DNA from: Alphaproteobacteria bacterium UBA828
Lineage (GTDB): Bacteria; Pseudomonadota; Alphaproteobacteria; UBA828
Direction: 5' to 3'
DNA length: 56,638 nucleotides
NCBI GenBank assembly: GCA_002296185.1
Contig: DBHM01000012.1
Location: 35,718 to 92,355 of the forward strand
The notes under the pieces were generated by a model that saw only the letters and a list, made by a program, of their open reading frames with translations, searched no databases and was not told the DNA's origin. Shown here in pieces: positions 41,098 through 49,641 of the stretch. Within the stretch, counting starts at the first letter, position 1. Each line of letters opens with the position of its first letter. Made by a program: the position numbers and the translations under genes.

Positions 41098-42999
41098 TTG
41101 AAAAATAAAACAGATAAAATACGCTGGGCCCTTGAAAAGGCCGATGTACCAATATTACTGATGGTCCTTTACCACTTCACGGGAAACAAAAAATGGCTCA
41201 ACGAACCTTATATGCCTAAACTCGACTTCTCTTTCTTTGCGCATGAATCTGGTGGTTTAGATGATAATTTACAGAAAGAAGTACGTGAAGCTGCCCTGCA
41301 ATCTCTAAGCGAATATTTCAATTCTGGTAAAATTCCTCAAACCAGGATATCCGATAATGATTATTTAAAAATGATGTCCTCCTGTGTTGGCGAAGAGATG
41401 CCAAAAGAATATCTCAATATGATGCTCGAGGAGATGCAACTTAAAGAACGCTATGGATCTTGGAATAAAGATCCACAAAACATATCCATAGAAAAATATA
41501 ATGTAGTAATAATAGGTGCCGGGATTTCAGGAATGTTAATGGGAGTAAAATTACGTGAGGCAAAGATTCCTTTTGTTATCCTTGAAAAAAATGAGGGCCT
41601 TGGAGGAACCTGGTTCGAAAATAGATACCCTGGCGTTCGTTGTGATGTTCCTAATCACTATTACTCCTTCTCATTTGATAGAAATGATGACTGGCCAAAC
41701 TATTATTCAAAGGGTGAAGATATAGAAAAGTATTTACAGGCTTTTGGTAAAAAATTTGGCATATATGAAAATACTAAGTTTAGTACTCGTGTTTCCTCAT
41801 GTGAATTCAATAGCAAAAATAACTTATGGCATATTCAAGCATCCGATGCTCAGGATAACGATATATATTTCAAGGCCCATTTTGTAGTCTCTGCGACTGG
41901 ACAGCTAAATATTCCTGCTTACCCCAAGCTTGAAGGTATAAAGGAATTTGAAGGCGAGGCGATCCATACAGCGGAATGGTCCGAGGATATTGAAATAAAT
42001 AATAAAAAAGTTGGCGTTATGGGAACTGGAGCAAGTGGGATGCAATTAATACCAGCCATAGCAGACCAAGTAGATACCCTTTCTATATTCCAAAGAACTG
42101 CTCAATGGGCTATCCCAAGCCCAGACTATCATCGCGAGGTATCAGATGAAAAAATTTGGCTTCTGAGAAATGTCCCTTTCTACGCTGGTTGGTATAGGTT
42201 TAATTTAGCCTGGCGTATGGGGGACCACCTACTTCACACTGTCCGAAGAGACCCCAACTGGGACTCATCTGGAAAGTCAGTCAATAAACGTAATGATCGT
42301 CACAGAGAACGGCTCACGAAGTACATAGAAGAACAAATTGGTGACCGTACGGACCTAATTGAAAAGGTAATACCTAAATATCCACCGTATTTAAAACGTA
42401 TTTTGGTCGATAACCATTGGTATAAAACAGTTCAAAAGAAAAACGTTGACCTCATTACGGATGCAGTAGAAAAAATAGAAAAAAATGGGGTCAGACTGAG
42501 ATCTGGAGAACTAGTTGAACTTGATACTCTGATATTCGCAACCGGATTTCAAACTGATCGCCTGCTTGCTAGTTACGAGCTCAAAGGCAATGAAGGTACA
42601 ACACTGAACTCAGAATGGGATTGCGACGATTCTCGAGCATTTCTGGGTATGACGATTCCTGGTTTTCCAAATTTCTTTGCTCTTTATGGACCTAATACAA
42701 ATCTTGGTCATGGTGGTAGTATAATTTTTATTGCTGAATGTCAGGTTCGCTATATATCAAAAGTAATAATGCGAATGATTGAAAATGATTCTCAATCAAT
42801 AGAATGTAAAAGAGATTCGTATGAATTGTATAATAATAAGCTCGATGAAGAGCATGAAAATTTAATATGGACAACACCTGGAATAGATACGTGGTACAGA
42901 AATTCATCAGGTAGAGTAGTGTCTATCATGCCATGGCGACTAGTTGATTATTGGGACATGACAAAAGAGCCAGATTTCGACGACTATATTGTAAACTAA
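41098..42999 (+). CDS. Baeyer-Villiger monooxygenase, 4-hydroxyacetophenone-monooxygenase-like
   Basis: This 633-residue flavoprotein starts at a TTG (41098), which keeps the N-terminal region with KADVPILLMVLYHFTGN typical of HAPMO-type enzymes. It then has the FAD motif GAGISG (140-145), GGTWFENRYPGVRCDVP, the BVMO fingerprint F284xG...H290xxxW294 followed by Ser, and the NADPH motif GTGASG (309-314). It would insert oxygen into a ketone to give an ester or lactone. Length and the extra 130-residue N-terminal part match HAPMO rather than cyclohexanone monooxygenases. It is 109 bases downstream of the esterase. Confidence 0.9.
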   Translation: MKNKTDKIRWALEKADVPILLMVLYHFTGNKKWLNEPYMPKLDFSFFAHESGGLDDNLQKEVREAALQSLSEYFNSGKIPQTRISDNDYLKMMSSCVGEEMPKEYLNMMLEEMQLKERYGSWNKDPQNISIEKYNVVIIGAGISGMLMGVKLREAKIPFVILEKNEGLGGTWFENRYPGVRCDVPNHYYSFSFDRNDDWPNYYSKGEDIEKYLQAFGKKFGIYENTKFSTRVSSCEFNSKNNLWHIQASDAQDNDIYFKAHFVVSATGQLNIPAYPKLEGIKEFEGEAIHTAEWSEDIEINNKKVGVMGTGASGMQLIPAIADQVDTLSIFQRTAQWAIPSPDYHREVSDEKIWLLRNVPFYAGWYRFNLAWRMGDHLLHTVRRDPNWDSSGKSVNKRNDRHRERLTKYIEEQIGDRTDLIEKVIPKYPPYLKRILVDNHWYKTVQKKNVDLITDAVEKIEKNGVRLRSGELVELDTLIFATGFQTDRLLASYELKGNEGTTLNSEWDCDDSRAFLGMTIPGFPNFFALYGPNTNLGHGGSIIFIAECQVRYISKVIMRMIENDSQSIECKRDSYELYNNKLDEEHENLIWTTPGIDTWYRNSSGRVVSIMPWRLVDYWDMTKEPDFDDYIVN

Positions 43000-44327
43000 A
43001 CCATTTTTTCGAAAAGGAGGGTGATGTTTACTCGTCTATTCTGATACCCTGCACGAAATCGGTATGGAGAGGTTTGATGGATGATTCTAGATCTAAATAT
43101 TAGGGCCCTATTACAGCGATAAGGTATTTTCAATCTATTTTCTTCTTCTTTACTTACTAATTCCCTTAAGCCATTCTGATCATTATTATATTCAGAAAAT
43201 TCTGCATCTTCTGGAATTGAGACTGGGTATAAAGTTAACCCAGAGTTTTCTGGATCCAAGCAACACTCATCAGGAGTTATCCACAAATTTATATTTATTG
43301 AAGCATCATCGGCATGTAATCCAGTACCATGGCCTTCTTGATCATATTTAAAAGCCCACAATTGTGTTAGCGTCAGATCCGAAAAAAATTGTGGCCACTT
43401 TTTTGATAATTCATCGCCTATCCCTAGGGTAATAGAAGGAATAAATCCATCATGCATATATGCGCCAAGGTAAGCCGAATCATTCTTACTATCAAACCAT
43501 ACAGTGGATTCTAAACAATAATTTCTTATAGATGCCAAAGCGCGTTCACTTAGAAAGTTATCAATTATTAAAACTTCATCTGTATCATTATTAAAACTAC
43601 CAAGGATACCTCTGTTGACTTGATGGTCTCCTAATATTGGACTGACTTTATCATCAGAGTATCTCCACATTAGTCTGTTATAAAAATGTGAGATATTATT
43701 ATACTCGCTTTCTGTAAATACAGCGGATCCATGGCTATCTGTCCTTTTTGAAAAATCAGGCAATATATTTCTAAGTATTTCAGCATAAGATCTAAAATTC
43801 TTTTTATCTGGATAAACTCGATTGAGAAAATCAAATTGTTCTATGTCATGTTCAATTTTGGCAATGCGTGATTGATGAAATGTTAAATCAGGATTTTCCC
43901 TCATATTAGAATCAACATTTTTAGATGAGCGCCGTATTTTACAGGATTTTTCAAAATGAATAACTGCACTTTTGAGATCTCCAATTTTTTTGTAAGCTGT
44001 ACCTATATTTGTATGAGCGGCAAATGATAAAGGATCAAGACTTATTGCATGCTCCAGATGCGGCAATGCTGACCCTGGGTTATCCCGTTCTAAGAAGTGT
44101 GCAGAAAGCGCAATTCTATAATTAGCAGACTGAGGAGCAATATCTATCGCAGATAGATAATATTTTTCTGCTTCTACATCAAACCCCCTCTGCTTTGATA
44201 TCAAAGCTAATATAAAATACGCTCCGTGACTTCTTGAGTCTGTATTAAGGATCTCAAAACAGAGAAATTCTGCGCTGTCTAGGTCCCCCTTTTGAAAAGA
44301 GGAAATGGCTGCATTAATATTTGTCAA
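42996..44327 (-). CDS. TPR protein with a putative Fe(II)/2-oxoglutarate oxygenase domain
   Basis: This 443-residue protein has helical TPR-like repeats at about 1-133 (GDLDSAEFLCFEIL, AEKYYLSAIDIAP, ALPHLEHAISLDP, AVIHFEKSCKI), a linker, then a double-stranded beta-helix region. That region has HADD (H338, D340), a distal IIHQTSPYRF (H417) and NRRVNITLLF (R431/R432). The HxD...H...R pattern fits a prolyl-hydroxylase/2OG-Fe(II) oxygenase. The target may be a protein or peptide bound by the TPRs. Its stop overlaps that of the BVMO gene on the other strand. Function is not established. Confidence 0.72.
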   Translation of the reverse strand: MTNINAAISSFQKGDLDSAEFLCFEILNTDSRSHGAYFILALISKQRGFDVEAEKYYLSAIDIAPQSANYRIALSAHFLERDNPGSALPHLEHAISLDPLSFAAHTNIGTAYKKIGDLKSAVIHFEKSCKIRRSSKNVDSNMRENPDLTFHQSRIAKIEHDIEQFDFLNRVYPDKKNFRSYAEILRNILPDFSKRTDSHGSAVFTESEYNNISHFYNRLMWRYSDDKVSPILGDHQVNRGILGSFNNDTDEVLIIDNFLSERALASIRNYCLESTVWFDSKNDSAYLGAYMHDGFIPSITLGIGDELSKKWPQFFSDLTLTQLWAFKYDQEGHGTGLHADDASININLWITPDECCLDPENSGLTLYPVSIPEDAEFSEYNNDQNGLRELVSKEEENRLKIPYRCNRALIFRSRIIHQTSPYRFRAGYQNRRVNITLLFEKMV

Positions 44328-44367
44328 ATCACGATATTCCGCTGTTATTTTAAAGCCTGCCGATATT

Positions 44368-44385
44368 TTATCTCTTAGGAGATAA
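44368..44385. promoter_or_regulatory. Operator-like palindrome upstream of the TPR/oxygenase gene
   Basis: The perfect 7-bp arms TTATCTC and GAGATAA flank a 4-base spacer, 41 bases before the TPR/oxygenase start and about 106 before the divergent dehydrogenase start. As RNA it would also form a hairpin in the leader. No adjacent regulator. Confidence 0.45.
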
Positions 44386-44421
44386 TTTAACCTTTAAATG
44401 ACCATGAGGATAAGAAAAAAT

Positions 44422-44452
44422 TTGCAATATTACCCCCTTTAAAGGCTATAAT
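44422..44452 (+). promoter_or_regulatory. Candidate promoter of the dehydrogenase-hyuAB operon
   Basis: A perfect TATAAT at 44447-44452 follows TTGCAA at 44422-44427 with 19 bases between, longer than the ideal 17. It lies about 39 bases before the start codon at 44491. Confidence 0.35.
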
Positions 44453-44477
44453 AGCATCCTTTAATAGTCACGCTATA

Positions 44478-44486
44478 GGGGGGGGG
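44478..44486 (+). repeat. Run of nine G before a start codon
   Basis: Nine consecutive G lie 4 bases before the ATG at 44491, where the ribosome binding site should be. In this AT-rich DNA a G9 tract is exceptional and prone to length change by slippage. It could tune translation of the dehydrogenase-hyuAB operon, or reflect sequencing uncertainty. Confidence 0.6.
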
Positions 44487-44490
44487 TATT

Positions 44491-45708
44491 ATGAGCATAT
44501 TTCAGAAAAAAGAGCTATTAGGCCAATATGCGAATTTGCCAATGGATATTGTACATTTTGGTAACGGTAGCATAAATCAGCTCCCTCAAGAGCTTGATAA
44601 AGCAAATGTCAAAAGAGCAGTAATAATAACTGGCAAGTCGCTCGCAAATAAAACTGACTTGGTTGATAAAGTCAAAAATATAATTGGCGAAAGATGTGCT
44701 GGTATTTTTTCGGATACCGTACAGCATGTCCATCGTAATTCTGTAATTGCTGCATCTGACTACGCACGTTCGAATAACGCTGATGGCATTATTAGTTTTG
44801 GGGGAGGAACCCCAAATGATACTGCTAAATCAGTTTTAATATGTTTAGCAGAAAATATAACAGAGAAGTCTCAACTTGATGCCTATAGAATCAAGTTTGA
44901 ATACCCTGATAAAGTAGAAATCCCATCTTTAACTTCTGATCCACTTCCTATGTTTGCAATCCCAACAACTCTTTCCGCTGGAGAGTTTACTTTTTTTGTT
45001 GGCATGACAGACGAAGAAAGGAAGGTTAAAGATCTCTATCTTGACTCCCGCCTCACTTCTAAATCTGTATTTCTTGACCCTGAATTAACATTAGAAACAC
45101 CAGAAAGACTTTGGTTAGGAACAGGGATTAGGGCCGTTGACCATTGTGTAGAAGCATTATGCAGCAAAGATCACCAACCTTTTACAGATGCTCTAGCATT
45201 TCGTGCGTTAAATATGCTTGTGACCTATCTTAGAGAAACAAAAAAGAACCCTGGTGACCTAACTGCCAGAGGACAATGTATGGTTGCTGCATGGATGTCT
45301 GTATGCGGCCTAGCAAACGTTACACTTGGTTTAAGTCATGGTATTGGCCATCAGTTAGGCGCAAGATGTGACGTACCTCATGGTGAAACATCAGCAGTAA
45401 TGCTTCCAAGGGTGTTAGAGTTCAACGGCAGTGTTAATGCTGACCAACAGGCTATAGTTGCAGATTCACTTGGACTTGATATTCGAGATAAATCTACACA
45501 AGAAGCTGCTGAGTTAGCTAGAAAAGAAATTCAAAATTTAATTCGAGATGATTTAGGACTCCCATGGCGATTGCGTGATGTGGGGGTAAATGAAGACGAT
45601 TTTCCAGGTATTGCTAAAGATGCAATGGAAGATTTAATTGTTGCGAGTAACCCCAGAACAGTTGAGGGTGAAGAAGAGGTAATTGAACTACTTAGAAGAG
45701 CCTGGTAA
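44491..45708 (+). CDS. Maleylacetate-reductase-like iron-containing alcohol dehydrogenase
   Basis: This 405-residue group III dehydrogenase has GGGTPNDTAK for NAD binding, IPTTLSAGEFT, and the metal-site stretch SHGIGHQLGARCDVPHGET with H283 and H297. The first metal ligand, Asp in the usual DAxxH, is Arg214 (GIRAVDHCVEAL), while H218 is kept. Loss of that Asp is compatible with maleylacetate reductases and relatives. It would reduce maleylacetate or a related oxo-acid, or oxidise an alcohol. It is 38 bases upstream of hyuA and preceded by a G9 tract. Confidence 0.83.
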   Translation: MSIFQKKELLGQYANLPMDIVHFGNGSINQLPQELDKANVKRAVIITGKSLANKTDLVDKVKNIIGERCAGIFSDTVQHVHRNSVIAASDYARSNNADGIISFGGGTPNDTAKSVLICLAENITEKSQLDAYRIKFEYPDKVEIPSLTSDPLPMFAIPTTLSAGEFTFFVGMTDEERKVKDLYLDSRLTSKSVFLDPELTLETPERLWLGTGIRAVDHCVEALCSKDHQPFTDALAFRALNMLVTYLRETKKNPGDLTARGQCMVAAWMSVCGLANVTLGLSHGIGHQLGARCDVPHGETSAVMLPRVLEFNGSVNADQQAIVADSLGLDIRDKSTQEAAELARKEIQNLIRDDLGLPWRLRDVGVNEDDFPGIAKDAMEDLIVASNPRTVEGEEEVIELLRRAW

Positions 45709-45746
45709 CTAAATATTAAACTAATAGATAGAGGGATGCCTGAAGA

Positions 45747-47819
45747 ATGAAGTATAAAATTTCTGTTGATACAGGAGGCACATTTACAGATGTCGTTATC
45801 GCAAAAGAAGAAGGAAGCCTTGTAGTTGGTAAGGCTCTAACTACTCCTGATAATGTTTTTTCTGGTTTCTCTGAAGCCCTTGAAAATGCAGCCTCCTCTT
45901 TTAATGCTTCGATGCAGGATGTACTTTTGGAAACTAGTGTACTCATTTATGGGACCACAAGATCAACTAATGCAATAGTTACCTCATCAGCAGCAAAAAC
46001 TGCTCTTCTGGTAACCGATGGCTTCCCAGACACCTTAACCTATAGACACGGTGGGAAACGTGATCCGCTTAACCTAAAAATGGAGTTTCCACAGCCCTAT
46101 ATTCCTAGGCGTTTAACCGAGGAAATAATTGAGAGAATTAACTCCGAGGGCGGAGTCGAAACCCCCCTTGATAAAGATCAGGCAAGTAAAATAATTAAAT
46201 CGCTATCCTCGAAGGATATAGAAGCAATTGCTGTAAGTTTCTTATGGTCTATTATGAATCCTAGTCATGAGCTTCAAATGGCAGAGCTTATAGAAAAAAT
46301 TCTCCCCGGTATCCCTTATACTTTATCACATCAAATCAACCCGATTATTAGAGAGTTTCCCAGGACATCTTCAACGGCAATTGATGCTTCTCTAAAACCC
46401 TTAATGCAAAAACACTTTATAGAATTAGAATCTGAACTACGTGCTGCTGGTTATGAAGGGGAAATTTTAGTTAGCACTTCCTCAGGAGGTATTAAGCACG
46501 TTTCAGATGTTATAGAAAAACCAATTTTTACTGTGAAATCTGGTCCAGCCATGGCCCCTCTTGCCGGTATTGCCTATGCAGAAGCAGAAAACTTAGGAAA
46601 TGATGTAATTATCGTTGATACTGGCGGGACAACTTTTGATGTAAGCCTAATCAGGTCAGGTGAAATAAAATACACTCGAGACACATGGCTTAATGGGGAG
46701 TGGATTGGTCATAATCTCGGTTTGTCCTCTGTAGATATAAGAAGCGTAGGAGCAGGAGGTGGCTCAATAGCCTGGATAGACTCAGGGGGACTCCTGCGAG
46801 TGGGACCAGATAGTGCAGGCGCAGATCCAGGGCCTGCCTGTTATGGAAAAGGTGGAACTAAGCCAACGGTCACTGATGCTTCTGTAGTTCTAGGTTATAT
46901 TGACCCCGATCACTTTTTAGGTGGACGTATGTCTTTGGATACGCAGGCAGCAAAAAGCGTGATTAATGATGCCGCAACCCAACTGAATATGGGATTAGAG
47001 GAGACAGCAGCTGGAATACTTGAAATAGCTGGCGAGCAAATGATCAAGGCTATTCAAGAAATTACTATTCAAGATGGTGTGAATCCTGCGGAAAGTATTT
47101 TAGTAGCTGGCGGTGGTGCAGCTGGATTAAATATTTTACCTATAGCCAATTCTCTCGGTTGCTCAAAAATACTTCTGCCTAAAACTGCAGGGGCTTTAAG
47201 TGCGTGTGGAGGGCACTATTCAGATATAGTATCTGAGTACAGCGCTAGTCGCTATTCAGCAACAGATAATTTTGATTTCCAAGGTGTGGCAGAAATATTT
47301 GATGAACTAAATAGTAAATTAGATGCAGAACAAACATCACTTAAAAAGCGTGGAGTAAGTAAATTTACAAAAGAGTTCTTTGTAGAAGCGCGCTATCTGA
47401 ACCAACAATGGGAAATGGAATTCAAGCTTCCTCTATCTGAAATAAAAAACTCGCAAGATGTAGAGTCTGTAATAGAAGAGTTCCATAATGTTCATTTTCG
47501 TAGATATGCAGTTAAAGAAGAAGGTGGGATTATAGAATGCATTAACTGGAAAGGTCGATTGATTGCTGAAATGGACAAGCCTCCACATGTTCGTGGAGAT
47601 GAAGATCGTGAATCGGATAGCGCTCCCGATAGAGAGGTCTCAGCTTTCTTTTCAAGTCACGGAAAATGTAAAACACCCGTTTATCTAGGAAGCAAACTAC
47701 CAATTGGCACAGAAATATCAGGGCCGGCAATTATTGAAGAACCTACTACAACTGTCGTTATCTATCCTGATACATCCGCTCATGTGACAACTAGTGGACA
47801 CTATCTACTCACCTCCTAA
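45747..47819 (+). CDS. Hydantoinase/oxoprolinase family subunit A (HyuA-like)
   Basis: This 690-residue protein has the ATP-binding SVDTGGTFTDVVI at the N-terminus, TTRSTNAI, VDTGGTTFDVSLI in the middle, and SVGAGGGSIAWID and GADPGPACYG further on. These are diagnostic for the HyuA/acetone-carboxylase beta/N-methylhydantoinase family. The subunit uses ATP to open hydantoins or oxoproline, or to carboxylate ketones such as acetone and acetophenone. GAGGG lies upstream of the ATG. It pairs with the hyuB gene downstream. Substrate cannot be settled; the ketone-oxygenase neighbourhood makes a ketone carboxylase worth considering. Confidence 0.9.
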   Translation: MKYKISVDTGGTFTDVVIAKEEGSLVVGKALTTPDNVFSGFSEALENAASSFNASMQDVLLETSVLIYGTTRSTNAIVTSSAAKTALLVTDGFPDTLTYRHGGKRDPLNLKMEFPQPYIPRRLTEEIIERINSEGGVETPLDKDQASKIIKSLSSKDIEAIAVSFLWSIMNPSHELQMAELIEKILPGIPYTLSHQINPIIREFPRTSSTAIDASLKPLMQKHFIELESELRAAGYEGEILVSTSSGGIKHVSDVIEKPIFTVKSGPAMAPLAGIAYAEAENLGNDVIIVDTGGTTFDVSLIRSGEIKYTRDTWLNGEWIGHNLGLSSVDIRSVGAGGGSIAWIDSGGLLRVGPDSAGADPGPACYGKGGTKPTVTDASVVLGYIDPDHFLGGRMSLDTQAAKSVINDAATQLNMGLEETAAGILEIAGEQMIKAIQEITIQDGVNPAESILVAGGGAAGLNILPIANSLGCSKILLPKTAGALSACGGHYSDIVSEYSASRYSATDNFDFQGVAEIFDELNSKLDAEQTSLKKRGVSKFTKEFFVEARYLNQQWEMEFKLPLSEIKNSQDVESVIEEFHNVHFRRYAVKEEGGIIECINWKGRLIAEMDKPPHVRGDEDRESDSAPDREVSAFFSSHGKCKTPVYLGSKLPIGTEISGPAIIEEPTTTVVIYPDTSAHVTTSGHYLLTS

Positions 47820-47820
47820 T

Positions 47821-47873
47821 AAGGAGAATTCTTTATGTGATATCAACTTATGAAGTAGGAAAATAGATATAAG
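47821..47873 (+). other. hyuA-hyuB leader with two tiny in-frame ORFs
   Basis: AAGGAG at 47821 lies 8 bases before ATG-TGA (47835-47840), a start codon followed at once by a stop. A second mini-ORF ATG-AAG-TAG is at 47850-47858. Both are in frame with the hyuB start at 47874, which has only a weak AGGA site. They may modulate hyuB translation or be remains of an earlier start. Confidence 0.5.
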
Positions 47874-49640
47874 ATGTTAAGCCCAGTACAAATATCAATA
47901 ATGTCCAATAGAATGGATTCTGTTTGCCGCGAAATGACAAATACCATGCTGTTAACAGCGCGGTCATCTGTTCTCGGAGTTGCAAGAGATTTCTCTGTCT
48001 CGATTGTTACGTCAGACGATGAGGTGCTTGCTGCAGCTGAGGGATTCCCAATTCACGTCTGGGGTAGTAACCTACAAACAGCGTCTATGAGAAAAAATCA
48101 TCCTGAGTTTAAAGAGGGTGATGCATACCTTCATAACGATCCCTACGATGGCAATAGTCACGCAGCTGATCATACTGTATTAGTTCCAGTATTTTATGAG
48201 GGAGAACACTTTTTTACGACTGCTGTAAAGGCACATCAGGCCGATACCGGGAACAGCCTGCCAACAACATATATGGCACAAGCGGCAGACGTCTATCACG
48301 AAGGCTCACTAATATTCCCTGCAGTTAAGGTTCAAGAAGATTATAAAGATAACGAAGATATAATCCGTATGTGCAAGCGTCGCATCCGTATTCCGGACCA
48401 ATGGTATGGCGATTATCTAGCAGCAATTGGAGCTGCAAGAATTGGGGAAAGAAGCCTCAAGAAATTTGTAGAAAAATATGGCAAAGAGACAGTTCGCTCG
48501 TTTATTAAAGAATGGCTGGACTACTCTGAACGAAGATGTATTGACGCAATCAAAAAGCTTCCCAAAGGTAGACTGGAAGCCAATCAATCACATGACCCCA
48601 TAGAACCATGGGTTCCAGAGGGTATTCCAGTTAATGTAAAAATTGATATCGACCCCGATGAAGCAACAGTGACAGTTGATCTACGAGATAATATTGATTG
48701 CATAGATGCAGGCTTAAACTTAACTGAGGCAACTTCGACAATGGCTGCCGCGCACGGTGTTCTTGCATGCCTGGGTAACGATCTACCCACAAACTCCGGG
48801 ATCATGAGACGTATTAATATACAACTTAGGACCAACTGCGTCGTTGGCATTCCAAAATTTCCACACAGCTGCTCCGTAGCAACCACAAATCTCACAGACA
48901 TAATAGTAAATGTGACTCAATCCTCTTTCGCAGAACTTGGGGAGGGTGAAGGATATGCTCACGGAAACTATTGTAACTCAGCTGCAGCTGGTGTCGCATC
49001 AGGGAATGATTGGAGACGTGGAGGCGAAGCTTATATTAACCAAATGTTTTTAATGGGTGGCGGAGGTCCAGCCTCATCTGAGACTGACGGAATGCACTAT
49101 CTATTTATCCCTGTTACAGCTGGACTAATGTATCGCGATAGCGTCGAAGTTGATGAACAACGTTTCCCTATACTAGTCAGGAAAATGGGGCTTATGGAAG
49201 ATTCTTGCGGACACGGTCGTAGGAGGGGCGGACAAGGAACTGAAGTAATTATGGGCCCAAGAAAAGACCCTATACACATACTACATGTTTGTAACGGACT
49301 AGAAAGCGCACCAATCGGTGTTCGTGGTGGAACCGGATCTAGGCTAGGGCAAAATATTCGTATTGATAAAGAAGGAAAAGAGCACCCCTACCCCGCCGTA
49401 ATGGTCTGCGACCTAGAAGAGGGCGAACTATTGCGAGCTAGAGACCAAGGCGGTGGTGGGTATGGCCCACCCGCTGAAAGAGAACCCGAGAGAGTTCTAC
49501 GAGATGTAGAAAATTATGTGGTTAGTGAAGAAACTGCCAGATCTGTTTATGGAGTAGCAATAAAAGGGTCAAGACTAGATGATAATTTAGCTATAGATCT
49601 TGAGGAAACAGAAAAACTAAGATCAAAAATGTCCGTATAA
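47874..49640 (+). CDS. Hydantoinase/oxoprolinase family subunit B (HyuB-like)
   Basis: This 588-residue protein begins MLSPVQISIMSNRMDSVCREM, the normal family N-terminus, and has GDAYLHNDPYDGNSHAADHTV, RIPDQWYGDY, SGNDWRRGGEAY and RRRGGQGTEV. These match HyuB and the alpha subunit of acetone or acetophenone carboxylases. It acts with HyuA. The start codon has only a weak AGGA 13 bases upstream, and the better ribosome site serves a start-stop element before it. It is convergent with the permease-ATPase gene, with one base between the stops. Confidence 0.9.
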   Translation: MLSPVQISIMSNRMDSVCREMTNTMLLTARSSVLGVARDFSVSIVTSDDEVLAAAEGFPIHVWGSNLQTASMRKNHPEFKEGDAYLHNDPYDGNSHAADHTVLVPVFYEGEHFFTTAVKAHQADTGNSLPTTYMAQAADVYHEGSLIFPAVKVQEDYKDNEDIIRMCKRRIRIPDQWYGDYLAAIGAARIGERSLKKFVEKYGKETVRSFIKEWLDYSERRCIDAIKKLPKGRLEANQSHDPIEPWVPEGIPVNVKIDIDPDEATVTVDLRDNIDCIDAGLNLTEATSTMAAAHGVLACLGNDLPTNSGIMRRINIQLRTNCVVGIPKFPHSCSVATTNLTDIIVNVTQSSFAELGEGEGYAHGNYCNSAAAGVASGNDWRRGGEAYINQMFLMGGGGPASSETDGMHYLFIPVTAGLMYRDSVEVDEQRFPILVRKMGLMEDSCGHGRRRGGQGTEVIMGPRKDPIHILHVCNGLESAPIGVRGGTGSRLGQNIRIDKEGKEHPYPAVMVCDLEEGELLRARDQGGGGYGPPAEREPERVLRDVENYVVSEETARSVYGVAIKGSRLDDNLAIDLEETEKLRSKMSV

Positions 49641-49641
49641 T

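Noticed and set aside
42996..42999. Overlapping stop codons of convergent BVMO and TPR/oxygenase genes
   Set aside because: Common in compact genomes; no sign of a special function.
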